Shown: positions 15,005-24,421 of the stretch, in pieces
Position numbering within the stretch: position 1 is the stretch's first letter
Layout: every line of letters begins with the position of its first letter
From: Streptomyces sp. CB01881
GTDB lineage: Bacteria; Actinomycetota; Actinomycetes; Streptomycetales; Streptomycetaceae
NCBI RefSeq assembly: GCF_002953255.1
Contig: NZ_CP026498.1
Span: 252,750-316,749, forward strand
Direction: 5' to 3'
Length of the DNA stretch: 64,000 nucleotides
The notes under the pieces: generated by a model
The model's input: only the letters and a program-made list of their open reading frames with translations
The model's database searches: none
What the model was told of the DNA's origin: nothing
Made by a program: the position numbers and the translations under genes

Positions 15005-15432
15005 CTTTCGGTGAAGTGCTGGTCGCGGCCAGCCTGGTAGACGCGGGCATTCCCTGACGCAGTCACGTTGAAGATCGGTCCAGTCGCGATACGGTCCCGC
15101 TCCTCTGCGGGCAGGGCAGGCACAAGCTCCTCTCGCAGCAACCTGTCGATCTCGGCTGCGAGATCGGGGTCGCTGACGATGAGCCTCCGAAACTTGGTCT
15201 GCCAGTCACCGGCGAGCGCGGCCTGGGCATCGGCGTCGTTACCTTCACGCGCCGCCAATGCCTCGACTCGGGTGTCGTCGAGATCAGCCTCGATCGCAGC
15301 CGCTCGCTCCGGATGCACTCGCTGCCAGAGCCGCGCGACGGCTGACTTCGCGAGCTCCCACGAATCCGTAGCCAGCACGGTCACCAGGGCCGTGCTGGCG
15401 GTTGTTACCAGTTGCACCTGTTCAGCGTCCAC
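15001..15432 (-). CDS. Hypothetical protein ending in a YQAGRDQH motif
   Basis: About 143 residues from GTG 15432 (GGGGA just upstream); the frame continues further upstream, but residues before VDAEQVQL look non-conserved. The first helix (TTASTALVTVLATDSWELAK) is weakly hydrophobic; the middle is helical and charged, and the C-terminus ends NVTASGNARVYQAGRDQHF. I know this short GNARVYQAGRDQH-like tail from many uncharacterised actinomycete proteins; its role is unknown. Composition is below the local GC level. Coupled to the next gene by a GTGA overlap, so the two products probably work together. Confidence 0.75.
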   Translation of the reverse strand: MDAEQVQLVTTASTALVTVLATDSWELAKSAVARLWQRVHPERAAAIEADLDDTRVEALAAREGNDADAQAALAGDWQTKFRRLIVSDPDLAAEIDRLLREELVPALPAEERDRIATGPIFNVTASGNARVYQAGRDQHFTER

Positions 15433-15513
15433 GAGTCCCCAATCTACGATCCAGAGCGGCACATGATAGACCATCAGAGGGATCAGAGCCGGGGCTCCTG
15501 AGGGCCGGATCAC

Positions 15514-15835
15514 GGGCGCCGACCCTCAGCCCTCCTCCGCTCAGAATGACTTCATCCAACCGGGCGATGCGCACGACAGTGACTGCGCTGGCCTCGCCCA
15601 GGTCGAGGGCGTGCCGAGTCCGGCCGAGCATGCCGGCCGTCAACGAAGCGGCGGCCACCGCAGTCACCGGGTCGCCGCGCTGGGACAGCAGCGCGGGCAG
15701 CAAGGCTACGAGGCCGCACCAGGACGCGGTGTCCCCCAACCGCTACCCGCCCCTCCGCACCGCGACTGAGCTTGATTGGGTGATGTTGGAGCCGTTCACC
15801 TGACAGTCGGCTATCGGCACCGGTAGCCCTGGGAC
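15514..15835. other. Intergenic stretch, no supported gene
   Basis: About 320 bases between the YQA-motif gene and an IS630 remnant. A minus-strand frame across 15422-15739 (segment DPVTAVAAASLTAGMLG) has somewhat protein-like composition but overlaps the neighbouring gene and lacks a ribosome binding site; it may be a decayed gene tail. Nothing else seen. Confidence 0.4.
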
Positions 15836-16230
15836 ATGAGGTATGCACAGGGCAGCGGGTTGACCGACGCGGGGAGGGCCACACGGGAGCGGTTACGGCT
15901 TCAGGTGGCGGAACGCTTCCAAGCCGGGTAAATGAACTCGGAGATCGCTGCCGCAGCGACCCGATTGTGCTGGCCTGGGACCACCTCCGCCTACACCTGC
16001 CCGCGGTATGCGTGAGTTCATCGAGGCGAACGCCGAGTGGCTCGCGGTGTTCCATCTGCCCGCCTACGCGCCTGACCTCAACCCGCAGGGGTGGATCTGG
16101 TCACTGGTCAAACGCGAGATTGGCAATCTCGCCACCGCGGACCTGGGTCAGATCACCCGAGCCGTGAAGCGTCGGCTCCAGAGGATCCGCCGCCCCGACG
16201 GCCACCGCCCCCGGGCAGTACGCCGACTTC
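15836..16230 (+). pseudogene. IS630-family transposase remnant
   Basis: ATG 15836 begins MRYAQGSGLTDAGRATRERL, the helix-turn-helix start of IS630-type transposases, with an in-frame TAA after 31 codons. The frame continues MNSEIAAAATRL and then jumps, after an internal deletion, to the C-terminal DDE part: IVLAWDHLRLHLPAV, a frameshift, then MREFIEANAEW, FHLPAYAPDLNPQGWIWS and LVKREIGNLA. The Asp of VLAWD and the terminal catalytic region remain but the middle is gone. It cannot encode an active enzyme and marks an old insertion. Confidence 0.85.
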
Positions 16231-16328
16231 CGGCGGGTCGGACAGGCGAGCACCGCTGACTCCTCGGACGCGCCCGACGCGGTACCCGCGGCGCGCGCAC
16301 AACCTTTCCGCCGTCGGTTCGTTCGCCA

Positions 16329-17003
16329 GTGGTGAGGACCTTCGCCAGCCCGGACGACCCTGCCGACCCCGGCCACCCCGACGCCCCTGCCGCCCCCCGC
16401 CCCAGCGCCGACCGCGACCGCGACGCCGACGGCAGCACCGCGGCACCGCCCCTGGTCCTGTACCTGCGCGCCGCCGTGCCGGAGGACGCCGAACTGCTCG
16501 CGCGCTGGCGCCGGGAGGCGTCGGCGTGGGTGGCCGGACGGCACGGCAACCCACAGTGGTCCGGCCCCGACCGGCCCGAGCGCCGGCTGGCCCTCATCGA
16601 GAAGGGCGCGACCGTGCTCGCCCTGCTGGAACCGGACGGCCCGGCGGTAGCCACGTGCACCATCTGCCCTCGGGGGAGCAGGCGCCGATGGACGGCCGAG
16701 GAGCGCGCCGTCCCGGCCCGCTACCTGCGCAAGAGCATCGTCGACCGCGCCCATGCGGGCCGCGGCATCGGCAGGCTGCTGCACGAGTGGGCCGGCCACC
16801 GGGCGGCCGGCGCGGGCGCCGTCGTCCTGCGCCTGGACGCGCGCTCGGACAACCCCGGCCTGAACCGCTACTACCGCTCGTGCGGCTGGCGGTACCTCAG
16901 GACGGTCCCGGGCATGGCCTCCGGGGCCCTCTTCGAGACCCCGGCGCTGCTCCGCCCCGGCCTGCCGGTGCACGAGCTGGGCACGATCCGGCTGCCGGAC
17001 TGA
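16329..17003 (+). CDS. GNAT-family N-acetyltransferase
   Basis: About 224 residues from tandem GTG codons at 16329/16332; the first about 35 residues are a Pro/Asp-rich extension and a later start is possible. The GNAT core runs from LVLYLRAAVPEDAELLARW to the end: the acetyl-CoA pyrophosphate loop is HAGRGIGRLL, followed by VVLRLDARSDN and NRYYRSCGWRYL, the motif B Tyr-bearing helix. It transfers an acetyl group from acetyl-CoA to an unknown amine. It reads away from the IS630 remnant and converges on the GPP34 gene with about 100 bases between. Confidence 0.88.
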   Translation: MVRTFASPDDPADPGHPDAPAAPRPSADRDRDADGSTAAPPLVLYLRAAVPEDAELLARWRREASAWVAGRHGNPQWSGPDRPERRLALIEKGATVLALLEPDGPAVATCTICPRGSRRRWTAEERAVPARYLRKSIVDRAHAGRGIGRLLHEWAGHRAAGAGAVVLRLDARSDNPGLNRYYRSCGWRYLRTVPGMASGALFETPALLRPGLPVHELGTIRLPD

Positions 17004-17107
17004 CCGGGCCGACACCGGCCTCGGACGGCAGAACGGCAGGACGGCGGAACGGGCAGGAGAGCAGGAGAGCAGGACGGCACCGCCGGGCCACCAGACACCC
17101 CGGCCCG

Positions 17108-17761
17108 TCAACTGCCGCCCATCCCGCCCTGCGCCGCGACCATCGTCACGTTCAGTCCGGCCACCGCCCGGGCCAGGCCCGGCGTTTCGGCCGTCAGCCG
17201 GTCGGTGAGCGCCGTGACCCGCTCGGTGTGGGCCCGCCGGTCGTGCCGCGAGAGGACCAGCCGCAGGTGTCCGTGGGCGGCCAGCGCCGCCAGGACCGCC
17301 TCCGCGAACGGTGCCTCGGCGACCGGGCCGCCGCCGCGCACGAGCTCCGCCACCCGCACCTGGAGGTCGAGCGCCTCCCTCGGGTCCGCCATCGCCACCG
17401 CCCGGTGCGGCACGACCGGACCATAGGGGTCGCGGTCCGCCATGGTCACCACACCGAGCACGGCGAGCCGCTGCTCGACGGCCTCCAGCGTGTCGTCGCG
17501 GCTCCTTCTGATCCAGGCCTTCCAGGTGCGCGGCCGCGTGCCCAGCTCGGCGAGCAGCGCGTCGAGGACGCCGTCCTCCGTCGGGGCGGCCGTCACGACC
17601 CTGACCCGGCCCGCGTCGTCCTCGACGGCGGCGCCGCGATGGGCGAGCTCGGCCAGGGCGGCCGCCCGCAGCAGGAAACCGGCCCGGGTGCGGTCCTGCA
17701 GGGACTGTGCCTGCGTGTCGAAGGCCAGCAGATACGCGGCCAGGTGCAGCGGTCTGTTCAT
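17108..17761 (-). CDS. GPP34 (GOLPH3-like) family phosphoprotein
   Basis: A 217-residue helical protein with the GPP34 start HLAAYLLAFDTQAQSL, followed by FLLRAAALAELAHRGA, WKAWIRR and LGVVTMADRD. GPP34 is named after the eukaryotic Golgi phosphoprotein GOLPH3/Vps74, which binds phosphoinositides; bacterial members, common in Streptomyces, have no established function. The protein appears complete and cytosolic, with a short Gly-rich end. ATG 17761. The gene precedes nothing co-directional within 100 bases, so it is probably its own unit. Confidence 0.85.
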   Translation of the reverse strand: MNRPLHLAAYLLAFDTQAQSLQDRTRAGFLLRAAALAELAHRGAAVEDDAGRVRVVTAAPTEDGVLDALLAELGTRPRTWKAWIRRSRDDTLEAVEQRLAVLGVVTMADRDPYGPVVPHRAVAMADPREALDLQVRVAELVRGGGPVAEAPFAEAVLAALAAHGHLRLVLSRHDRRAHTERVTALTDRLTAETPGLARAVAGLNVTMVAAQGGMGGS

Positions 17762-17960
17762 GCCACCGACGATACGGAGCCCGGCGCCGCCCGGCGTCGG
17801 CCCAGAGGCCGGAACCGCGCTCCGACCACAGGACCACCCGGCCGGCCCTCCGTCGTCCCCCGGGACCGGCTCGCCTCGGTGGCGCCTGCCCGGCCCGCCT
17901 CGGTGTCGTGTGCCCGAACCGTCTCGGCGCGGCCCGCCCGGCCCGCCTCCGGGCCGGTGT

Positions 17961-19289
17961 TCAGCTCGCCTCGGGGTGGAAGCGGTGCAGGCCCTTGCGG
18001 TCGTAGTACCTGGTCATCGCGAAGCCGAAGACCAGCGCGGCCACCGTCCCGATCGCGATCATGATCCAGGCCCGGGCCAGCCCGGCGTCGGCCTGGGCGT
18101 CGAAGTAGAGGATCGCCCGGACGCCATCCGTGAGCTGGCGCATCGGCTCGAACACCGCGAGCCCCCGGTAGAACTCCGGCAGGGCCTGGAGCGGGACGGT
18201 CGCCCCGGAGGACGGCAGCGACAGGGCGATGAAGACGAACATGCTGATCAGCTGCCCGATCCCGCCGAACGCGGCGATCAGCGCCTGGGTGCCGAGCCCC
18301 ACCGCCGAACTGGCACAGACCGAGAAGACCCAGAGCAGCGGCAGGTGCGAGGCGTCCATGCCGAGCACCCCCACGGTCGCCAGCATCACCAGGGTGGAGG
18401 TCAGCAGCGAGATCCCGACCGACATCACGGAGGTGACGACCCACGTCTGGGTCCGGCCGATCGGCACCAGCGGGCGCTGGGTGCGCAGCGGCCCCAGCTC
18501 ACTGGCCGCGTAGCCGAGCGCCACGTCGACGCCGTTGTTGATCACGTTCGCACCCAGGAAGCCGCAGAGGACGAGCAGCAGCGTGTAGTAGAACGCCGTC
18601 AGGCCGAGACCGCTGTGCGGGCCGATCGGGTGGCCGACCTGGACGTCGACCGTCACCGGGTCGGCCAGCTGGAGCGCCGCCGCGTTGGTCGCACCGCCGC
18701 CGCTGCCGGCCTGCCCGGACGGCTGCTGGGCCTGGGCCTGGGCTTGGGCTTGGGCGGTGAGGGTCCGGCCGAGCTGGGTCGAGGCCTGTTGCGCGGCGGC
18801 CTGGGAGATCGACGAGGCCAGTGACGAGGCCAGGCTGCCCACCCCGGGGTTGGTCAGGACGGTGATCGTCGGCCGTGGCGGCGGCTGCGGGCCGGCCGGG
18901 GCGCCGAGGGCGGCGACGGCGGCGGTGAATCCGGCCGGGACCTCCAGGGCGCCGGCGATCTTGCCGGAGGACAGCTGTTCGTTGGCCCCGGCCCGGTCGA
19001 GCAACCGCCAGTCGACCTGGTCCCCCGGGTCCGGCGCGTTCGCGATGCCGGCCGTGATCTGCGCGCCGAGGTTCTGCTGCTGCCCGCCCACGGTGGCGCC
19101 CTGGTCCGAGTTGACCAGGCCGATCGGCAGCCGGTGCAGGTCGGCGCGCGGGTTGATGATGCCGCCCATGTAGAGCAGCGAGAGCAGGAACCCCACCAGG
19201 CCGACGATGACCGTCGGCACCACCCAGACCTTGGGGTTGCGCAGCACCTGCGAGGCCCGTACGCCGGCCGCGGGCCGGTTCGAAGTCAT
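17961..19289 (-). CDS. DUF3533 / YhgE-Pip-like membrane protein
   Basis: A 442-residue membrane protein starting at ATG 19289 with GGGAG just before it. One N-terminal membrane helix (WVVPTVIVGLVGFLLSLLY) is followed by an extracytoplasmic domain of about 190 residues (PIGLVNSDQGATVGGQQ is the characteristic opening) and five C-terminal membrane helices. A run of Ala-Gln repeats lies near residue 180. This arrangement is seen in the DUF3533/SNG1 and YhgE-Pip families, which resemble ABC-2 permeases and are linked to drug resistance or phage and ESX-type export; no ATPase gene is adjacent. Function unknown. A Thr/Ser/Pro-free C-terminal tail ends in HPEAS. Confidence 0.85.
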   Translation of the reverse strand: MTSNRPAAGVRASQVLRNPKVWVVPTVIVGLVGFLLSLLYMGGIINPRADLHRLPIGLVNSDQGATVGGQQQNLGAQITAGIANAPDPGDQVDWRLLDRAGANEQLSSGKIAGALEVPAGFTAAVAALGAPAGPQPPPRPTITVLTNPGVGSLASSLASSISQAAAQQASTQLGRTLTAQAQAQAQAQQPSGQAGSGGGATNAAALQLADPVTVDVQVGHPIGPHSGLGLTAFYYTLLLVLCGFLGANVINNGVDVALGYAASELGPLRTQRPLVPIGRTQTWVVTSVMSVGISLLTSTLVMLATVGVLGMDASHLPLLWVFSVCASSAVGLGTQALIAAFGGIGQLISMFVFIALSLPSSGATVPLQALPEFYRGLAVFEPMRQLTDGVRAILYFDAQADAGLARAWIMIAIGTVAALVFGFAMTRYYDRKGLHRFHPEAS

Positions 19290-19537
19290 GGCTCTCCCGT
19301 GGACGTCGTTCGGTCGGCCCCCGCCCGACCGTAGCCCTCGGCCGCCTCCGGACCGCGGCGCCTCGCGCGCGCCGCCGACCGGGTCGACCCGGTCGGCGGC
19401 GCGGCCTCGGGAACGCCCCGCGGGGGAGCCCCGGGAACGCCCGGCGCTCCGACCCGGGGGCCCGCTGCTCCCACGGACGCCCGGTGCGCCGGCCGACACC
19501 CCGGGGGCCGGCCGGCGCCCGGTGCGTCAGCCGACGG

Positions 19538-19861
19538 TCAGTGCTTCAGCGCGTCCGCGCCCCGGTAGCCCGCGGGCACGCCCTGGGCGATGATCGCATC
19601 GGCCACCATGTGCCGGGTGCGCAGCGCCAGGATCTCCTGGTAGGCGGGCGAGTCGTACCAGGCGCGCACCGCCTCGCGGTCGGGGAACTCGATCACGATC
19701 AGGTCCGGTCCCCAGGACCCCTCCAGCACCTCGACCTCGCCCCCGTGGACCAGGAAGCGCCCGCCGAAGGGCTCCAGGGTGGCGTCGATGCGCTCCAGGT
19801 ACTCGACGATGTCCGGGCCGAACTCGACCGAGTGGACGTGCGCCAGCGCGTAGGCGGTCAT
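19538..19861 (-). CDS. DUF1330-family protein
   Basis: A 107-residue protein, ATG 19861 preceded by GGGGGAG at 7 bases. The ferredoxin-like DUF1330 fold is recognisable: YALAHVHSVEFGPDIVEYLE, LEPFGGRFLVHGG, VIEFPDREAVRAWYDSPAYQ. Related to dimeric alpha-beta barrel proteins; no reaction is assigned. It is divergent from the NADP-dependent oxidoreductase, with a 270-base shared upstream region containing a TetR-type palindrome, so both could answer to the same regulator. Confidence 0.88.
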   Translation of the reverse strand: MTAYALAHVHSVEFGPDIVEYLERIDATLEPFGGRFLVHGGEVEVLEGSWGPDLIVIEFPDREAVRAWYDSPAYQEILALRTRHMVADAIIAQGVPAGYRGADALKH

Positions 19862-20078
19862 GTGCTGCTCCCCCTTGTCGTCCGGGACTCGTGCCCCGGA
19901 AGCCGACTGTTCGCGGGACCCGGGCGGCCCGGGACCGGAAGGTCCCGGGAGCCTGGTGTCCCGGTGGCCGGACCGTTCCGGCCTGGCTCCGACCGTACGG
20001 CACCACCGGCGCACCGGAATCAGTCGGGAATAGGTACTCCGCGACCGCCCGCATCCGCCCACCCCCCTGGCGCCCCGA

Positions 20079-20094
20079 CTAAGCGCTTGCTTAG
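20079..20094. promoter_or_regulatory. TetR-type operator palindrome
   Basis: CTAAGCGCTTGCTTAG has perfect 6-bp arms around a 4-bp centre and lies 37 bases before the ATG of the oxidoreductase, overlapping where its promoter should be. Palindromes of the TAAGCGCTTGCTTA type are typical for TetR-family repressors. No TetR gene is adjacent; the repressor must be encoded elsewhere. Confidence 0.7.
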
Positions 20095-20131
20095 AATCGC
20101 CCTCGTCCGACGTCCAGACAGGGGAGCCGTC

Positions 20132-21142
20132 ATGTTGTCCGCAGAGAACCGTCAGATCCGCCTCGCCCGGCGACCGGTGGGCGAGATCGGCCCCGAGGAC
20201 TGGGAGCACGCCACCGTGGCGGCCGCGGCACCCGGCGAGGGCGAGTTCGCCGGCCGCACCCGCTTCATCTCGCTGGACCCGGCCATGCGCGGCTGGCTCG
20301 ACGACCGGCGCTCCTACCTGCCGCCCGTCGGCCTCGGCGAGGTGATGCGGGCCGGCTCGGTGGTCGAGGTCACCGAGTCCAACCACCCGGGCTTCCGGAT
20401 CGGCGACCTGGTCGTCGGTACCTTCGGCGTCCAGGAGCACGTGGTCTCCGACGGCAAGGGCACGCTGAAGGTCGACCCGTCCGCCGCCGCGCCGTCGACC
20501 TTCCTCGGCGCGCTGGGCATGCCCGGCATGACGGCCTACTTCGGGCTGCTGGACGTCGGGGCGCTCAAGGAGGGCGAGACGGTGGTGGTCTCCGGCGCCG
20601 CGGGCGCCGTGGGCACGATGGCCGGCCAGATCGCCAAGGCGAAGGGCTGCCGGGTCGTCGGCATCGCCGGCGGGGCCGAGAAGTGCGCGCTGCTGACCGG
20701 CGAACTGGGCTTCGACGCCGCGATCGACTACCGCACCGAGGACGTCAGGAAGGCGCTGCGCACCCATGCCCCGGACGGTGTCGACGTCTACTTCGACAAC
20801 GTCGGCGGCGAGGTCCTGGAGGCGGCGCTGGCCAACCTGGCGATGCACGCCCGCGTGGTGATCTGCGGTGCGATCAGCCAGTACAACGCCACCGAGGGCG
20901 TGCAGGGCCCGGCCAACTACCTGTCGCTGCTGGTCTGCCGGGCCCGGATGGAGGGCTTCGTGGTCTTCGACTACGCGCCGCGCTTCACCGAGGCGGCCCG
21001 GGAGATCGGCGGCTGGATCGGCTCGGGGAGGATCAAGGTCCTGGAGCACGTGGTCAAGGGCACCGTGAACGACTTCCCGCAGACCCTCCGGATGCTCTTC
21101 CGCGGCGAGAACACCGGCAAGCTCGTCCTCGAACTGGTCTGA
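20132..21142 (+). CDS. NADP-dependent MDR-family oxidoreductase (PTGR/LTB4DH-like)
   Basis: A 336-residue zinc-independent medium-chain dehydrogenase/reductase. It opens QIRLARRPVGEIGPEDWE and carries the Rossmann motif VVSGAAGAVGTMAGQIAK (about 150-167) with the downstream FDNVGGEVLEAAL and GAISQYN signatures of the prostaglandin/leukotriene reductase branch, which reduces alpha,beta-unsaturated ketones and aldehydes with NADPH. No zinc cysteines are present. ATG 20132 follows AGGGGAG. A perfect TetR-type palindrome sits in the promoter, suggesting induction by a small molecule. It converges on gltD across 140 bases of GC-rich repeats. Confidence 0.92.
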   Translation: MLSAENRQIRLARRPVGEIGPEDWEHATVAAAAPGEGEFAGRTRFISLDPAMRGWLDDRRSYLPPVGLGEVMRAGSVVEVTESNHPGFRIGDLVVGTFGVQEHVVSDGKGTLKVDPSAAAPSTFLGALGMPGMTAYFGLLDVGALKEGETVVVSGAAGAVGTMAGQIAKAKGCRVVGIAGGAEKCALLTGELGFDAAIDYRTEDVRKALRTHAPDGVDVYFDNVGGEVLEAALANLAMHARVVICGAISQYNATEGVQGPANYLSLLVCRARMEGFVVFDYAPRFTEAAREIGGWIGSGRIKVLEHVVKGTVNDFPQTLRMLFRGENTGKLVLELV

Positions 21143-21221
21143 CCGCTTCCCTCCCTTCCCTCCCGCGCCGGCCCGCACGGCTCGCACGGCCCGGACGGCG
21201 GCCGGCCCCTCCCCGGCCCCG

Positions 21222-21283
21222 GGCGGTGAGCGGGCAGGCCCCGGGCGGTACGCGGGCCGGCTCCAGGCGGTACGCGGGCCGGC
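21222..21283. repeat. Three tandem 22-bp-spaced repeats
   Basis: GGCGGTACGCGGGCCGGC occurs at 21244-21261 and 21266-21283 and a diverged copy begins at 21222, all spaced 22 bp. The array fills the gap between the converging ends of the oxidoreductase and gltD, and its last copy stops two bases short of the gltD stop codon. Confidence 0.75.
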
Positions 21284-21284
21284 C

Positions 21285-22766
<1,482 letters not shown>

Positions 22767-23068
22767 CGCGGTCTCCGGCAGGGCGTGCCAACGCGGGTGG
22801 CGACGCCGCCGTGCCGGGCCGGACGGGCGCGCCCCCGGCCGGCGCATCACCGTGTGGCCACGGTACGCCTGCGGACCGCCCGGCGGGAGGGGGGACGCTC
22901 GCCGGGTCCACCGGAGGGGCGGCGGGAGCCGACGGGAGTGGCCACTGGAGCCGACGGGAGGCTCAGCGGGAAGCGGGCGGAAGCAGCCGGAAGCGGGCGG
23001 GGAGGGAGGCTGCCGGGCCGGTGACAGGGGCCGCCGGCCCGGGCGGACGGGAGCACCGCCGGGGCGGG
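22767..23068. other. Intergenic stretch with GC-rich short repeats
   Basis: About 300 bases between the hydrolase stop and the gltD start. Contains two copies of AGCCGACGGGAG and several GGAAGCGGGCGG-like repeats; no coding pattern on either strand. The gltD promoter must lie here, but I cannot pick it out. Confidence 0.6.
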
Positions 23069-23824
23069 TCAGTCGCGCAGGAAGGCCTCCAGGGCGGTGG
23101 CGAAGGCCACCGGCACCTCGTGCATCGGGTAGTGGCCGGAGTTGGTGAGGACCTCCAGCTCCGCCTGCGGGTAGTGCGCCAGCCAGGTGCCGCGCATCAC
23201 CTCGGCCGACAGGGCCGGGTCGTGCTCGCCGACGAAGACCTTGACCGGCAGGGTGCTGCCGGCCACCTTCGCCGCGAAGTCCTGGGTGCTCCAGTCCCGG
23301 AGGTAGGCGCCCATCGCCTCCGGGCGGGAGCCGGCCACCGAGCGGGCTGTCATCGCGTCCAGCCAGCGGCCGCAGGCACGGTTCCCGGTGACCAGGTCGA
23401 GGATGGCCCGGCGGTTGGCGGCGTGCTCGGGCGCCCCGTGGAAGAGGTCGTCCATGCCGCCCTCCAGCGGGAAGGCGCTCGCCGGGACGGGCGTCACCCC
23501 GACCAGCTTCCGGACCCGCTGCGGAGCCTCGGCGAGGACGCGCTGCGCCGCCTTGCCGCCCATCGAGTGCCCGACCACGGAGAACTCGTCCCAGCCGAGC
23601 CGGTCGGCCAGGGCGAGCGCGTCCGAGGCGATCTCGGCGAGGGTGAACTCGCCGTCCACGTCCCGTCGTTCACCGTAGCCGCGGTAGTCGAGGAAGGCAT
23701 AGCCGAAAGTGTCCCGGTCCAGGTGGTCTAGGAACTGGCCCCACCCGGCGCTGGTTCCGAACCAGTCGTGCAGGACGAGCACCTTCTGCCCGCCGGCTCC
23801 GATGGTGCGGTGACTGATCGTCAT
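23069..23824 (-). CDS. Alpha/beta-fold hydrolase
   Basis: A 251-residue cytosolic hydrolase with a full triad: Ser87 in GHSMGG, Asp202 in VGEHDPA and His231 in NSGHYPMHE (His235 is close by). The oxyanion region is LHDWFGTSAGW. The family covers esterases, lipases, peroxidases and dehalogenases, so the substrate is open. ATG 23824 with GAAGGGAG upstream. A 54-base gap separates it from the DUF58 cluster, which starts independently. Confidence 0.9.
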   Translation of the reverse strand: MTISHRTIGAGGQKVLVLHDWFGTSAGWGQFLDHLDRDTFGYAFLDYRGYGERRDVDGEFTLAEIASDALALADRLGWDEFSVVGHSMGGKAAQRVLAEAPQRVRKLVGVTPVPASAFPLEGGMDDLFHGAPEHAANRRAILDLVTGNRACGRWLDAMTARSVAGSRPEAMGAYLRDWSTQDFAAKVAGSTLPVKVFVGEHDPALSAEVMRGTWLAHYPQAELEVLTNSGHYPMHEVPVAFATALEAFLRD

Positions 23825-23878
23825 CCACGGCTCCCTTCTGGCGATCTGACGGCGGTTACCTTCCCATCCGTCCGCGGG

Positions 23879-24421
23879 CTACTCCCGCACCTGGCGCCCA
23901 CGGTGGGGCCAGAACGCCAGGCCGACGCCGCAGGCCGCCGCCACCAGCCCGAGCACGGCCACCGGACGGGACCACTCCCCCGCCCCGGTCGGCGCGAAGG
24001 CCACCGGCAGGACCAGCAGGGACGCGGCGACCGCGGCCACCCCGTGCGCCGGCCCGGCCGTACGCCGGTGCGAGCCGAAGGCGTCGACCAGCAGCAGGTA
24101 TCCGGTCAGCAGCACGGCCACCGCCGCGGCCTGCCAGAACGGCGGCTCGCCCAGCGCGGCGAGCGCCACCGCCCCGGCGGGCAGCACGGTGGCGCGGCCC
24201 GCCGCCAGACGGGCCGCCCAGCCGACCGGACGGTTCCGCGGGTCCACCGGCGGCACGGCGCCCGCGGCGGCGAGGGCGCCGGCGATCACCGCGGCGGCCG
24301 GCCCGAACCGGTCCACCGCGCTGCCAGGATCGTCCACCGGCCCGGCGGCGGCGATCGCCAGCGCGGCTCCCGTGGCGCGCAGCGCGGCGCGCTCCGCCCA
24401 GGGCGGCAGTGTCACGTTCAT
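23879..24421 (-). CDS. Membrane protein of the MoxR-DUF58 cluster
   Basis: A 180-residue protein with about five hydrophobic segments (AAVIAGALAAAGAV, TVLPAGAVALAALG, AAAVAVLLTGYLLLV, VAAVAASLLVLPVAF, VAVLGLVAAACGVGLAF). No family recognised. ATG 24421 overlaps the DUF58 stop (ATGA), so it is made with the upstream proteins and is the last gene of that operon. It may anchor or assist the DUF58 protein at the membrane. Confidence 0.8.
   Translation of the reverse strand: MNVTLPPWAERAALRATGAALAIAAAGPVDDPGSAVDRFGPAAAVIAGALAAAGAVPPVDPRNRPVGWAARLAAGRATVLPAGAVALAALGEPPFWQAAAVAVLLTGYLLLVDAFGSHRRTAGPAHGVAAVAASLLVLPVAFAPTGAGEWSRPVAVLGLVAAACGVGLAFWPHRGRQVRE

Noticed and set aside
15422..15739. Minus-strand 105-codon frame
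   Set aside because: Overlaps the start of the neighbouring gene out of frame and has no ribosome binding site; at most a decayed gene tail.
16871..17098. Short minus-strand frames between GNAT and GPP34 genes
   Set aside because: No start signal, Pro/Ser/Arg shadow sequence.
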